From Hibiscus mutabilis (Eukaryota > Streptophyta > Magnoliopsida > Malvales > Malvaceae): 64,000 bases of DNA. The DNA is taken from positions 48,225,392 to 48,289,391 of the forward strand of contig CM033732.1 in NCBI GenBank assembly GCA_019671005.1, in the 5' to 3' direction. Below the pieces are notes generated by a model. That model was not told the origin of the DNA. It made no database searches and saw only the letters and a program-made list of their open reading frames with translations. The first letter of the stretch is position 1; each line of letters opens with the position of its first letter. The position numbers and the translations under genes were made by a program. This document shows positions 20,995 to 32,587 of this stretch, piece after piece.

Positions 20995-23364
20995 TATAAC
21001 CCCCTCGACCCGGCATAAACCCAAGACCGAACTGAGCAAGCTATATTAGGTTTACCTAGGTAAATCGGGAAGAAACTACTTGAAACACGTCCATTTTTTC
21101 TGTTTTATCTTGTCTAGATGCAAATTATTACCCTATATATTTATACAAGCAGCAAAAGAAAGATAATCTCAATTGGGCATCGAATTAACATCTAATTGTT
21201 TGGAAAAGCCACAGAAGGACCAAATTGCAAATTCTAAAGACTGGACCCATTTTTATGTTACCAACCTTTAGTTAGGTAGATTTCATGCACACATGCCAAA
21301 AATTAACTCAAGAGGACCATTCATACTCATTCAATTACATCCACAACATTTAGGGACTAAAATGTAAAAAAATAGAACTAGCTTCCATGGCATTAACTGA
21401 TATAACTACCATCCATATCGATACGGTAGGACCCGTACTGATACGGTGTTGCAATCCTGTTTCGATACGCCTGGTACCGTATTGGCACGCCACTTCGAAC
21501 CCAAAAATTTATTTAATATTGTTAAAACACCATACCGATACCGTCAGCATGCGTTTCGGTACGATGGCCCAGACCAAAAAGAAATATTCCAGTAGTAATA
21601 GAGCATACCAAAACCCCTGCACCCGTTCCAATACACCTAGTTCAGAATTGCCTAACCGTACTGATACGGTCCCCCGCGTATCGGTACGCTTGGGCCTATG
21701 ATGTCATTTTTAGCTGATTTTTCACTCGAATCTAGATACATTTGGGTCCTAGCAACTCACATCCATGCATACAAACATCCATCTAAGAATTTTTCAACTC
21801 TAACATCATAATTTAACAACCATACCAACATATATGTTCAAAAGACCAAACCATAGGCAAGCTCCCAATACCTTTCGCCAAACATACCAAAATGCACAAA
21901 TAATCCATTCTCAATATAAGCAACATATCAACATCATCAACACAGCACAATAAACTTGCACAAACTATCTCAACATGGATATCATTAAGGCAATTCTAGA
22001 TGCATACCTAAACAACCACACATCAACAACCATAAGCAAAGATTAACCTCAACTTAGCAACATCAAAACACCCTTAAAATCCAGCATAGAAGCATATTTA
22101 AAAGCCATGGAAGACAGAATTACAACTCCCCAAAATATGGCGAACACATTGCCTTATTAACCAGAAACATAAACTGAGTCCATACTCAAAAGTAGTTTAT
22201 CAGTTGGATCCTTTCAACCCTTGCCTTTGCTGCCATGAACTTTAATGCTCTGCATCATTAGGAAAAAGAGAGCGTAAGCATACATGCTTAGTGTGGATGC
22301 TCATAAAACAATGATGCAATTAAAACCTTTTGAAAACCGAGCACATGTTTCTAAAAGCATGCTTAATAACCAAAGCATTTTCCTTGTCTCCAACCAAGAC
22401 ATGCATAATCACCCTTATGCAACATCACATACATGATCCATGCTTAGATCCCAAAGCATTATAAACAAACCATGCTTAATTCCCAAAGCATTATAAAATA
22501 AACCATTCATAAACTTCAACATATATTGGCATTTATAGTGACCCGGATAGACTACCCCTATCCCACACAAATTGGATACACGGATCTCTCATACCATGCC
22601 TAGTTAAACTGCAAGATTTGTCACCCTAGCCTAGTTAAATTGTGAGACTCCACCATTGCCTAGTTAAACCGCAAGTATACCGACCTTGCCTAGTTAATCC
22701 GTAAGATCACCATCAATGTAGGTTGCCTTGTTAAACTGCATTCCCCAAATAAGGTCCCCAACAATCCGAGTGGCCTTGTTAAACCGCCATGCCTCAAGGA
22801 CCCATGGCCACGATCGATTTTGTTCATATTTTATAGTGCACTTATAATCTTATGGAATGCCAACTATATCCGATTGTTTTCTCATCTTGTCACATAGCCA
22901 ATATATCATTTACAAAACCATTTAATTATTGTTTTACAATGCATTACATAAAACACCACATATGCAAATCACATTGCCCCAAGCAATAACACCATTCCCA
23001 ACCAGAATGTAATCCAATGCTTACTAACATTTAACATACATTTAATCCCTTGCATATGTACTTAAAATCATGCATTTCCAGTAAGTAAATCATACCATGA
23101 CTATCACTAAAACATGAAAACAACATGCTCATATCCAAACCGATATTCAAGAGCAAACTAAGGGAAACTTACTTCCGAGATTAGGTAAGTGTCTCACTCT
23201 TACCCTAAAATCCCAACAACCTTTACAAACCTTTGTAAAGTATTTAAAACTAGTTTCCACTCACCGATACACGTTGCCTTGCTCGCCAATACGAATCGAG
23301 CTCCCGACAAGCAACAATCAATGTCGAACTTCGTTGCCTTGGTTATCCCATGTTTTAACAACAT
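20995..23364 (-). repeat. 5' LTR of the large gypsy element, truncated
   Basis: It is collinear with 12865-15275, including the CGGTAC-motif region (21415-21690) and the GCCTAGTTAAAC units. It loses similarity at about 23358 where LINE sequence begins, so roughly one third of the LTR is missing. No target duplication can be checked. Confidence 0.85.
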
Positions 23365-23373
23365 GCTCATATC

Positions 23374-25190
23374 ATGCATTTTTTTTGAACGGATAAAATG
23401 CTTTTTGATATTCTTCCTTTTTTGAACAAGGCGCCAATGTTCCTTAGCCAAACCAAAGACGCCAAAATAAGTTCCACACTCCTCGCCTCCCCTAACTCGG
23501 CACAAAACATCAAAAATTTCGCGGGAATCACACCATGCAAACAAGTTTAACATGTTAAACACACTTGGATAGAGACCCTCTGCTCCACCTAAAAAGCAAA
23601 ACAATCTGAAAAACGTGCTGAAGTATCCCATCTCTCAAGTAACGTCAAAACACTGAAGGCATCTCCAACCAACTCATATAAAACTTGACAAAAGAACATC
23701 AAAAGAACTAAACAAAACATTTAGAAGACAAATCTCCTCTCAAATACTTCACTCACCCGATACAAAGCGGACAATGGGTCGCAACCTTTAGAAATTTTAC
23801 TCCTCTCAAATTCTTCACTCACTCGCGCATCAAACCCACCATAATATATAAAGAATGTTATAAGTCGAAAGTACAGACTAAGATTTGCTCCTCCAACCTA
23901 ACCATTTCTCGCTGATCGAGTCAGTATTTGTTTCCTCGCAATATCTGAATCGGTGGGGGATGCATCGACAATCTCTATTATATTATTCTCCTTGCCTGTA
24001 CGTGTACTATTTTTCAATGCAAGATCTTTTTTCTTTTTCTCTATAACGGAAAGCACCTTGTCTTGAATTTCAAACATAGAAGCGTATTTTTTTTCCAAAA
24101 TTTGGGACGAAGTTCTTGCAATTCGGGGAAAAAAATCTCTACAATTGATAACACCATCAGATAAAACCAAAGGAGCCTCACAAGTGTTGTTAACCTTATC
24201 AACACAATCTGCCCAAGACGCACCAGCAGAAGCATTAGGGGCAATGGAACCATTTCCTTCAACTTCAAGACCCATCAACCTAACATCCTCTAAAGCCCGA
24301 GAGTAACAACCTTCATTTATCAAAATCTCGTCCTCGACTTGAGCCAGCTCATCCGGTTCAGCAAACATGGGGTCTCCACTTCTTGCTACCGCAACACTAA
24401 CCGACTCAACATGATTTTCAGGAGCAGAAACATCACCTTGAGCTCCCTCTCCAAGGCTAAAAGACTGAGATGAAAGCTGCAAATCAGCTGCAACAATCCC
24501 ATTATGCGCATCGATCTCAAATTCCTGGGGATTAGCACTCCCAACCGACTGCAGCGAAAGATCTTGCGGATCATTTATAGCTGCCACCTCATTAATATCA
24601 GACGAATTCAAACAAATCTTGGAATTATCAATAACCTGAGCCGCATGTCATGAATACAACACACAATAAAATGAGGACTATGTTCACTAAAAAATTCATA
24701 CAAAAATAAAACATAAAATTTAAAAGTATAAAGAAAAACAAATTTTTTCCTTAAAATTGACGTTTACCATAAAAAACTAAAAATTTTTGTAAATCTTCTT
24801 TGTTTTTATTCAAATGAGATATTTTACGAGGTGAAAAAAAGAGTGGTGAGTGAACTAAACTATCAGGCAGATTAACTCCAGTACACATTTTTAATTACAT
24901 TGGCAAACAACCACAAAAGATGATTAAGTTTTTTATGACCACTGACAAACCCAAATCAGAAAACAAGTATAGTGAGGATCTTTGTATGAGTATCAAGTGA
25001 AGGCTAAAATATGCGAAAACCGTACCAAACAGCAGAGGAAACGTATTGCAAAAATAAAGAAAACACGCCACAAAGGTAGAGAAAAAGTGTTAGATTAATT
25101 TTATTAAAAAACTCAAAAAATATAAATAAATATAAAATATAAAAAAAATACCGACAATCGACAACCTGCATTAAGACCAATAGCGCCGTC
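23374..25190 (-). mobile_element. LINE remnant with internal deletion
   Basis: On the minus strand the element ends with AAAGCATTTTATCCGTTC plus a poly-A run (23376-23400). The same terminus occurs at 36293-36318. Its upstream part at about 24860-25190 matches 63589-63960 (shared CTATCAGGCAGATT, GGCAAACAACCA and AAAATAAAGAAAA landmarks), so that end is probably the LINE 5' region. Only an ORF1-like piece lies between; the endonuclease and RT are gone. Confidence 0.55.
23898..24611 (-). pseudogene. LINE ORF1-like C-terminal fragment
   Basis: The 237-residue open frame is acidic and Ser/Glu-rich, with no recognisable catalytic domain. Its end, IIEIVDASPTDSDIARKQI, resembles the end of plant LINE ORF1 proteins (VDxSLSDSDI...). 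That and the flanking LINE termini are the reasons for the call. No zinc knuckle or RNA-binding domain is visible, so it is probably 5'-truncated. An unrelated host exon is not excluded. Confidence 0.4.
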
Positions 25191-26104
25191 TGTCAAATAA
25201 AAAAAAATAAAGAACGTACGACGAGAAAGAAAACTAGGTTAACCTATGCGGCATAACAAAGAATTTAATTAGGACTTAGTTATTATGTACTATATATAAT
25301 TATTTTTTTGACAAATTTTAATTTTAATCTTACTTAAAGAGAAAGAGAAAATAATTCTAAAAAAAAAAGTACTCTTACCGGGAAAATATACTTGCTCGTA
25401 ATATATATAATTGTTAATCATGCTCATAATGTTGATATACATATAGTATTTTAGGAGGTTGATATGCATTTTATAATATGTAATTATAGAAAATAATGTG
25501 ATCCATAATATAGTATACACAATAGGACACTATTACATAATAGACGTAATTCATGATTTTCCCTCAAAATATTCATGTTTTTTCTATGTTCCCTAAACTA
25601 TTTTTTCTTTTTTGCTTCATAAATTATTATTTCTATCTCAGTTTATCTTAAAATAAAAAAACACCCAATAATAGGATGCAAAATAAGAACAAGTTGACAA
25701 GGATGAAAGTCAAAATTTTAAATTTGAGGACAAAACATAAATGTTGAAAGGTGGAGGAGGGACAAATTCATAATTAATCATTTAAAAAATAAAAATAAAA
25801 AACAAAAGTAAAAGTAAAAGTAAAAATAAAAGAAAATTTCCATGCGTGGGGCAAAAGCCCCTCCCAAGGTGAACGTGGGTTTGTCCCTACAAGTGTATAC
25901 TTTGAATGAGAAAACATGCATTAAGCCTACATAATATAATAATACACATTAAATATTATTATTATTATGTTACTAGACATGATATAGCTTGCAATGTAGA
26001 AAATATTATTAAAATTTTTAATTATAAAATTGTTTAAAATTTTGTTTTTATTAAATTATTTTTGGATTGGGATTTTAATTTTCACAATTGTATTTGTAAT
26101 TTGG
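25191..26104. other. AT-rich spacer, no gene seen
   Basis: This stretch has poly-A/T runs, a (TAAAAG)n-like tract near 25800-25835 and no open frame with coding character. Confidence 0.5.
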
Positions 26105-26330
26105 ATAAAATTTTGATACACAAGTTGCGTAAAATTTATTTTACACAAGCCTATATATTTACGTTATAAAACCCGAATTCTAAATTCTTAAACCAAACTC
26201 TAAACCTTATACCCTAAATTCTAAACACTAACCTTAAATTCTAAACCCTAAAATTTAAACCCCTGGCCTCTAAAACTAAAAGACATATGCAAACTAAAGT
26301 TTACCCATTTTGTGCATCAAAGTTTTTTTT
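26105..26330. repeat. Interspersed repeat with telomere-like CCCTAAA/CTCTAAA units
   Basis: TTTTGATACACAAGTTGCG, then AAAATTTATTTTACAC, lead into degenerate copies of TCTAAACCCTAA-type units. A related copy is at 59325-59510 and reversed copies are near 49790-49925 and 50215-50350. The shared flank means this is a transposable or MITE-like family, not a telomere. Confidence 0.6.
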
Positions 26331-26632
26331 CCTTGTAATTTTGGGTTTGGGATTTAAGATATAATTAACTTAATTTGGATTTGGTTAATAAATAATAAGG
26401 CAAAATGGATTTTGTCATTGATCCTTGTAGAATGCAGAAGTTGTGGATTTAGTCTTTATACCCGAATTTAATTAATTTCAATTCGTGTACTTTTTAAATT
26501 TTGAAACTTCAATATTGAACCAAACAATATAGTTACACTACGACTAAATTACGTGGACTTAAAGTAAATGGACTAAAACCACCAAACTAGGGTACACAGA
26601 CTAAATCCATAACTTTTGCATAGTATAGGGGC

Positions 26633-27157
26633 TAATATAAGAATTTGACCAAGTAATAATAGGTATGACATTTGGGTGTGGGCTTAGGATACCATATTTT
26701 GGTTTGAGTTAGGAAATAAATATTTTATAATATGGGTTTGGTTTGGATTAATTTTAGAACATGAGAATTGGGTCTTTAAATTTAATAAATATTTTTAATA
26801 CTCAAAATTTAATAATATGAAACATTCAAATGTTAATGTAGTACTATTTTTTAATTATCAGTATTCAACTTATTAATCAATTAATTATGACTCACTAATA
26901 TAAGAACTTGACCAAATAATAATAGATATAACATTTGGGTGTGGGCTTAGGATACCATATTTTGGTTTGAGTTAGGAAATAAATATTTTATAACATGGGC
27001 TTGGATTAATTTTAGAACATGAGAATTGGGTCTTTAAATTTAATAAATATTTTTAATACCCAAAATTTAATAATAAGAATCATTCAAATGCCAATGTAGT
27101 ACTATTTTTTAACCATTAGTATTTAATTTATTAGTCGACTAATCTGAATTGAGTTTT
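26633..27157. repeat. 263-bp tandem duplication
   Basis: The block starting TAATATAAGAA(T/C)TTGACC at 26633 is repeated in direct orientation from 26896, with a period of 263 bp and few differences. It contains ATTTGGGTGTGGGCTTAGGA. A more diverged relative is at 31960-32060. It lies 0.5-1 kb upstream of GRP2. Confidence 0.85.
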
Positions 27158-27399
27158 ATAGAGGCTCACTTTAGGGTAACTTTTCCAATCCAATTCTCCA
27201 TTCACACAATATCATAATTCAAACTTCTGACATTGCTTAAGGCCCAAGGGACCTAACGTCTTATCCCGCTATACCAAGCGGTTATTGGTGCCAATGTAGA
27301 ACTATTAATTGACCATAAAGTTGCAACGCCATAGATTTGATTTAATATGTAAAATAGACTTTTTCAATATGGTGTGGTTTCTTTTTCTTTTTTTTCAAA

Positions 27400-27490
27400 G
27401 TGAATGGTGTGAAACGGTTTCTTACTCCCAACTTTAAGTTGGTCCTTTTATTAATTTTCCAAATATGGCCAACTTTTGCCTATATATACT
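27400..27490 (+). promoter_or_regulatory. GRP2 promoter with family-specific box and TATA
   Basis: GTGAATGGTGTGAAACGG followed by TTTCTTACTCCC (27400-27430) is shared with GRP3, GRP4 and, with a deletion, GRP5. A TATATATAC box (about 27481) lies about 50 bp downstream of the end of that box and 135 bp upstream of the ATG. The fixed spacing argues for function or very recent duplication. Confidence 0.65.
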
Positions 27491-27615
27491 TAATTTTTCT
27501 CTCATAAATAACAACAAAAAAAGAAAAAAATAAAAAATAATTCCAAAAGAATAAAGATTGAATTGATATACTTTGACAATATAATTAAATTAGTGTGGGT
27601 TAATCTTTAGATAAG

Positions 27616-29403
27616 ATGGGTTCTTTGAAGTGTTTTGTTGTGATTGTTGTTTTGCATGTTGTTTTTATAAATGATCATGCAATTGCTAATAATGTAGGAA
27701 ATAGGAGGCCTTTATCATTTATTGGAGATACAGGTGGAGCTGAAACTCAAGCTAGTCTTGGAGGTAAAGTTGGAGGACAAGGAGGGACTGATGGTGGTGG
27801 TGGTGGTGGTGGCGCAAGTGGTGGAAACGCCGGGGATTCTACTGAGGGCAAAACTGAAACTGTTGGTTCTGGAGGTGGATTAGTAGCAGGACAAGAAGGG
27901 ATTGGAGGAAGTGGTGGTGGAAATGTTGCTGGTGGGACAAAAGGGCAAGGTGAAGGTGCTGTGAGTGACGGTGTTGGCGGATCCAAAACTATTGGTGGTG
28001 GGGGTGACAAAATTGGTGGTGGTGTTGGTGGATCAAAATCTGTTGCTGATGGTGCTGGTGGAGGTGACAAGATTGGTGGCGGTGTTGGTGATGGAGGTGG
28101 CAAGATTAGTGGCGATGTTCGTGGACAAGAAGTTGCTGGTGGAGGTGGCAAGATTGATGGTGGTGTTAGTGGATCAAAAGATGTTGCTGGTGGTGTTGGT
28201 GGAAAGGTTGATGGTGGTGTTGGTGGATCAAAAGATGTTGCTGGTGGTGTTGGTGGAGGTGGCAAGGTTGATGGAGGTGTTGGTGGATCAAAAGGTGTTT
28301 CTGGTGGTGTTGGTGGAGGTGGCAACATTGTTGGCGGTTTTGGTGACTCAAAAGTTGTTGTTCGTGGAGGTGGCAAGATTGGTGGCGGTGTTCGTGGATC
28401 AGGAGTTGCTGCTGGTGGTGTTGGCGAAGGTGGCAAAATTGGTGGATCAGGAGTTGCTGCTAAAGGTGTTGGTGGAAGTGGCAAGATTGGTGGTAGTGTA
28501 GGTGGCAAGATTGCTGGAGGTGGTGGTGGATCAAGAGCAGATGCTAGTGGTGTTGGTAAACGTGGCAAGATTGCTGCTGCAGGTGGTGGATCGAGAGCAG
28601 ATGCTAGTGGTGTTGGTAAAGGTGGCAAGATTGGTGGATCAAAAGCTGGTGGTGGTGGTGTTGGTAAATCAAAAGTTGCTAGTAAAGGTGGCAAGGCTCG
28701 TGGTGGATCAAAAGCTGCTGCTGGTGGTGTTCGTAAATCAAAAGTTGCTGGTAAAGGTGGCAAGGTTCGTGGTAGATCAAAAGCTGCTGCTGGTGGTGTT
28801 GGTAAATCAAAAGTTGCTGGTAAAGGTGGCAAGATTGGTGGTAGTGATGGTAGAGGTGACAAGATTGATGGCAGTGTTGTTGGAGGTGGCAAGGTTCGTG
28901 GTGGATCAAAAGCTGCTGCTGGTGGTGTTGGTAAATCAAAAGTTGCTAGTAAAGGTGGCAAGATTGGTGGTAGTGATGGTAGAGGTGACAAGATTGATGA
29001 CAATGTCGGTGGAGGTGGCAAGGTTCGTGGTGGAACAAAAGCTGCTGCTGGTGGTGCTGGTGGAGGTCGTAAGATTGGTGGCAGTAGATCAAAAGCTGTT
29101 GGTAGAGGTTCCAAGATTGGTGACAATGTTGGCGGATCAAAAGCTTCCGGTGCCGTTGGTAGAGGTGCCAAGATTGGTGACAAGGTTGGCAGATCAAAAG
29201 CTTCTGGTGCAAATGGTAGAGGTGCCAAGAATGGTGACAATGTTCCGGGATCAAAAGCTTCCGGTGCCGTTGGTAAAGGTGCCAAGATTGGTAACAATGT
29301 TGGCGGATCAAAAGCTGCTAATGCTGTTGGTAGAGGTGCAAAAGCTGCTAGTGCTGCTGGTAGAGGTGCCAAAATTGGTGCTGGTGGAGGTGTAAAAGGA
29401 TGA
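27616..29403 (+). CDS. Secreted basic glycine-rich repeat protein (GRP2)
   Basis: A 595-residue single-exon frame from the ATG at 27616. Residues 1-24 form a signal peptide (MGSLKCFVVIVVLHVVF..., ending AIA), then NNVGNRRPLSF, a segment conserved in the family. The body is Gly/Val/Lys repeats. Residues of about 120-260 repeat units like GGSKDVAGGVGGGGKVDGGV. The C-terminal half is strongly basic with KSKVAGKGGKI and GRGAKIGDNVGGSKASGA units. It ends GGGVKG; after the TGA the same frame would read GEGFGVG, which resembles the ends of GRP1 and GRP5, so the stop may be a recent gain. Promoter and 3' flank are shared with its neighbours. Probably exported to the wall; function unknown. Confidence 0.85.
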   Translation: MGSLKCFVVIVVLHVVFINDHAIANNVGNRRPLSFIGDTGGAETQASLGGKVGGQGGTDGGGGGGGASGGNAGDSTEGKTETVGSGGGLVAGQEGIGGSGGGNVAGGTKGQGEGAVSDGVGGSKTIGGGGDKIGGGVGGSKSVADGAGGGDKIGGGVGDGGGKISGDVRGQEVAGGGGKIDGGVSGSKDVAGGVGGKVDGGVGGSKDVAGGVGGGGKVDGGVGGSKGVSGGVGGGGNIVGGFGDSKVVVRGGGKIGGGVRGSGVAAGGVGEGGKIGGSGVAAKGVGGSGKIGGSVGGKIAGGGGGSRADASGVGKRGKIAAAGGGSRADASGVGKGGKIGGSKAGGGGVGKSKVASKGGKARGGSKAAAGGVRKSKVAGKGGKVRGRSKAAAGGVGKSKVAGKGGKIGGSDGRGDKIDGSVVGGGKVRGGSKAAAGGVGKSKVASKGGKIGGSDGRGDKIDDNVGGGGKVRGGTKAAAGGAGGGRKIGGSRSKAVGRGSKIGDNVGGSKASGAVGRGAKIGDKVGRSKASGANGRGAKNGDNVPGSKASGAVGKGAKIGNNVGGSKAANAVGRGAKAASAAGRGAKIGAGGGVKG

Positions 29404-29720
29404 GGGGAAGGATTTGGAGTAGGTTTGGAAGTTGTTTTTATGTATCTTCCTAATATTAATGTCATTAATTTAGAGATCTATTGATTGGTCGAATAATTAA
29501 AAATAATTATGTTATTTCATTTTGTATGAATTTAAATTCCAATATTTACCTTGAAAATATGATACTTCCCTATTCGATAAAAAATGTCAATAATTTAACT
29601 TTTACTTTTCACTTGGTCCTAATAGTTATTGTTTTAGTTCCTGTTTATACATCTTTCATATGCAGAGAGCTTTACAAGGCATTCCAATTAGATCTTCAAT
29701 TAACCTACATTTGATGGGCG
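29404..29720 (+). other. GRP2 3' flank
   Basis: The block GGAAGTTGTTTTTATGTATC, then TTCCTAATATTAATGTCA (about 29427-29465), matches the flanks of GRP1 and GRP3. A second block with CATCTTTCATATGCAGAG (about 29650) matches GRP1 near 1800. From 29720 to 30040 I see nothing. Confidence 0.6.
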
Positions 29721-30039
29721 ATAAATAATGGCTATGAGTGTCATGTGGTCTCCATTTATTTTTAATTTTATATTCTTAAATTATGTCAAAGAACAAAACA
29801 TACCAAGTAAACTAATAACGTCCAACACACCTACCTCCCAAAATATAGTAAAAATATAAATAATAAACAAACTTAATTTGGTCGGAAAGTGTTGAATGCA
29901 GTTAAGATTTATTGATTCTCAAGAAGAGAATTACATCAACAAGATTTAAACTTTGATTTACAAAATGTCAAGACACGACTTGAACATTTCTATTTTATAT
30001 CACATGTGGAATTAAAAAGCTTCACTATCATTTCCTCAA

Positions 30040-31010
30040 AAGCTTGTGTCGCGTCAATGGTGGATGATAATGGAGATTAGTACTCGCAGGAGTTGAATCC
30101 TATTTTACCGCAGCCAATTATTCATAGGAGAGCTGTCTCGGATATTTTTGAGATTTTAAGCGAAAATTCAAAAACGGGCCACTGTAGGACGAAAATATAT
30201 TCCATTAAAAGTAGCATATTTTTGAGGTGGGGGTGCGGACAGGTTATTCTAGGTAAAATCATCATATGACTTTTGCCCGGGGAGAGCCGGTACCGATGGA
30301 GAGAAGGTACGGTCCGTGATTTCAAAGTATAGAGGACTTCAAAGAATTAAAATCTTTTTATGGCTCGTCACGTATGACCGATTTACTCACGAATAGTGAA
30401 CGTGTGAGACATCTTGCTACTCAAGTTAATTGTGGGGTGTGCGGGGATGATTTTGAAAGTGTGTTGATGTTGCAGGAATGTCCATCGGCTATGGCTATTT
30501 GGATGAACCTTGTGTAATGGGAGAAGTTATCCGAATTTCTGTCAATTGAAAGACCCTCCCAACCTAATTAATTGTAAATAGAGTAAATTTGGTTCAATAT
30601 TATGATCCCTATGCCTACATCGTAACCTTTGCATTTTTGATCCGGAAAGCATTGAACGGGTCTTGGAGCGTAGCAAACAATTGCAAGATGAAGCTTGCTG
30701 GGCGATTGAGTCTGTCTTGGCAGCCAAGAAGAGTGGAACTAGTGAGCAGCGTGAGATTGTTTGATGGAAGTTAGCCCTTCTAAGGGGCTGGTGCAAGCTT
30801 AATACAGATGGAGCACGGGATCGTTTGGATGATTTCGCTTCCTGTTGGGGAGTCATATGCAATGGCGAAGGAGTTTGGTTGTTTGGCTTCTCTAAATCAA
30901 TTGGTGTATGTTCAATCATTGAAGCCGAATTATGGGGTGTGTATAAGGGATTTTTGCATGAATAGAGTATAGGCGAAAGAAAAGTTATCATTAAAGTGAA
31001 AAGTATTAGA
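30040..31010 (+). pseudogene. LINE RT C-terminus and RNase H remnant
   Basis: Frames broken by stops give a zf-RVT region (RGLQRIKIF, LATQVNCGVCGDDFESVLML, AIW). An RNase H domain follows (GWCKLNTDGA, SCWGVICNGEGVWLFGFSKS, IGVCSIIEAELWGVYKGF). This is the normal 3' order of a plant LINE. The endonuclease and RT core are absent. Confidence 0.7.
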
Positions 31011-32587
31011 ATTGTGATTCAAAAAAAATTTTGGACTGATCTAAATATTAATCAAGAAGCAGTGGCAAAAGATACGTCGAAGAGTAGTAAATTCTACTTC
31101 ATCATTTGAATATACGTCGAAGAGTAGTAAATTCAGTTTGAGTAAAATTTCTTTCTATGCAGTTTCCTTTGTAATCAAACAACATATCCCTATAAATAGA
31201 TACTAGAGATTGGGGTTGACATCATCAGTTGTATTCTCTTCTCCTCTGCCTATGGTTTTTTTTTCTAGAATTTTTCATATAAATATTAATGTTTATTTTC
31301 TTTTTTGCATTTGCGATTATTCGTTTTTCGTCATTACCGTCTTGATAATTATAATATTTATATGTTACTTTTCTTATTTAAATAAGCAAACAACTATAAG
31401 CTATCAATTAATTTTACCAAACTTTTTTATACAATCAGCTAGCCAAATCAGCTACCACAATCAACTACCAGCTAATGTAATCCGTTATAAACTATCAGCT
31501 ATTTATTAATTTCCAAAACTCATTGGATTTGGGTAATAAATAATAAGGTAAAATTGCGTCATTGATCCTTGTACTATTCATAATATTGTGATTTTATTAA
31601 TAAAACATTTAATTTGTTGAGCGGAAAAAAAATCTTTTGTACCCTAATTTGGTTAATTTTAGTCCCTTAATTTTTTTAATTTTGAAATTCCAGCCTTGAC
31701 CCAAATATTATAAAGACAATGTGACTAAATTATGGAGATTTAAAGTGATCAAATTGGACAAGAACTAAATCTACAATTTGTACTGAAACAAATTCTAATA
31801 ACAAAATTTGACTTCGACATATTTTATGGCTACTAATTTGTTCAATACCGAAATTTTAAAATCTTAAAAGTATAGGGACTAAAATCACCAAATTAATATA
31901 TATGGACGAAATTCATAAGTTTTGTATAGTATGAGGACTAATAGAAGAGTTTGACCTAATAACATGTCTCATATTTGGGGTGTGAGGGGAGGATATCATT
32001 TTTGGTTTGGGTTTGAGAATAATATTTTATAATATGGGTTTGGAGTTTTATAAATGAGTTTTAAAATTTAGAGTGAATTATATAAATTATCATTGAACTT
32101 TATTATCAAATCTATTTTGGTTATTGAAGTCTCAAAACGTTTAATTTACTCATTAAAATTAGATATTGAATTATTTTGATCACTCCATAATGACATAGAT
32201 TATTTTATTATTATTTTTATTATGAGTTTATGACATGAATTTTATTAATATTAAATGCCAAATACGATTTAAAACTAAAAAAATAAAAATCCTACCACCT
32301 GAAACACCCTAAACCCTAAAAACTCAAGACTCCAAACACCCAAAACTCTAAATTGTAACCCTCCTCACCCTCGACGACCTCACTCTCACATCGGAACGGT
32401 GACTAATCGGCAGCCCCACCTCCAAATCGCAACACCGACTAACCCCAAATCGTAACCTCACCCCACCCCAGACATCTTCTTATTCCCTTGCTAAGCCACT
32501 TACAGCCAAACAATTTTGAAAGCAGTGAGTATGCAGCAACAAATATCAATTCCCCTCAAATATTTCTATTTTACTTCTCAAAAAACC
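31011..32587. other. AT-rich spacer with repeat relics
   Basis: ATACGTCGAAGAGTAGTAAA occurs twice, near 31070 and 31110, followed by a TATAAATAG box near 31191; together these look like an LTR remnant. The segment 31540-31960 resembles 26390-26640 (TCATTGATCCTTGTA start). 31960-32060 is related to the 263-bp duplication. There is no gene. Confidence 0.45.

Larger units (their letters stand above)
12865..23364 (-). mobile_element. Ty3/gypsy retrotransposon with very long LTRs, degenerate
   Basis: The left LTR (12865-16438) and the truncated right LTR (20995-23364) are clear direct repeats around a 4.6-kb interior with gag, protease, RT, RNase H, integrase and chromodomain-like sequence, all on the minus strand and all broken. 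Termini are TGTAAC and GTTACA. An initiator tRNA-Met primer site lies beside the right LTR. The LTR of about 3.6 kb and the C-terminal chromodomain-like motif fit the Tekay/Del lineage. RT active-site aspartates and the integrase core are lost. The right LTR ends abruptly in LINE sequence. Confidence 0.85.

Noticed and set aside
25290..25520. 76-residue minus-strand ORF
   Set aside because: Ile/Tyr/Asn-rich translation of AT-rich spacer without coding character.
26165..26275. Interstitial telomere
   Set aside because: Units are degenerate and flanked by a sequence shared with other copies, so this is a dispersed repeat.
27235..27290. tRNA-like sequence (CTTATCCCGCTATACCAAGC)
   Set aside because: No cloverleaf with paired acceptor and T arms could be drawn. 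The similar-looking stretch at 49000-49080 also fails.
27747..29465. 572-residue minus-strand Pro-rich, extensin-like ORF
   Set aside because: Antisense of Gly codons (GGN read as Pro). GRP2 on the plus strand has the signal peptide, promoter and paralogues.
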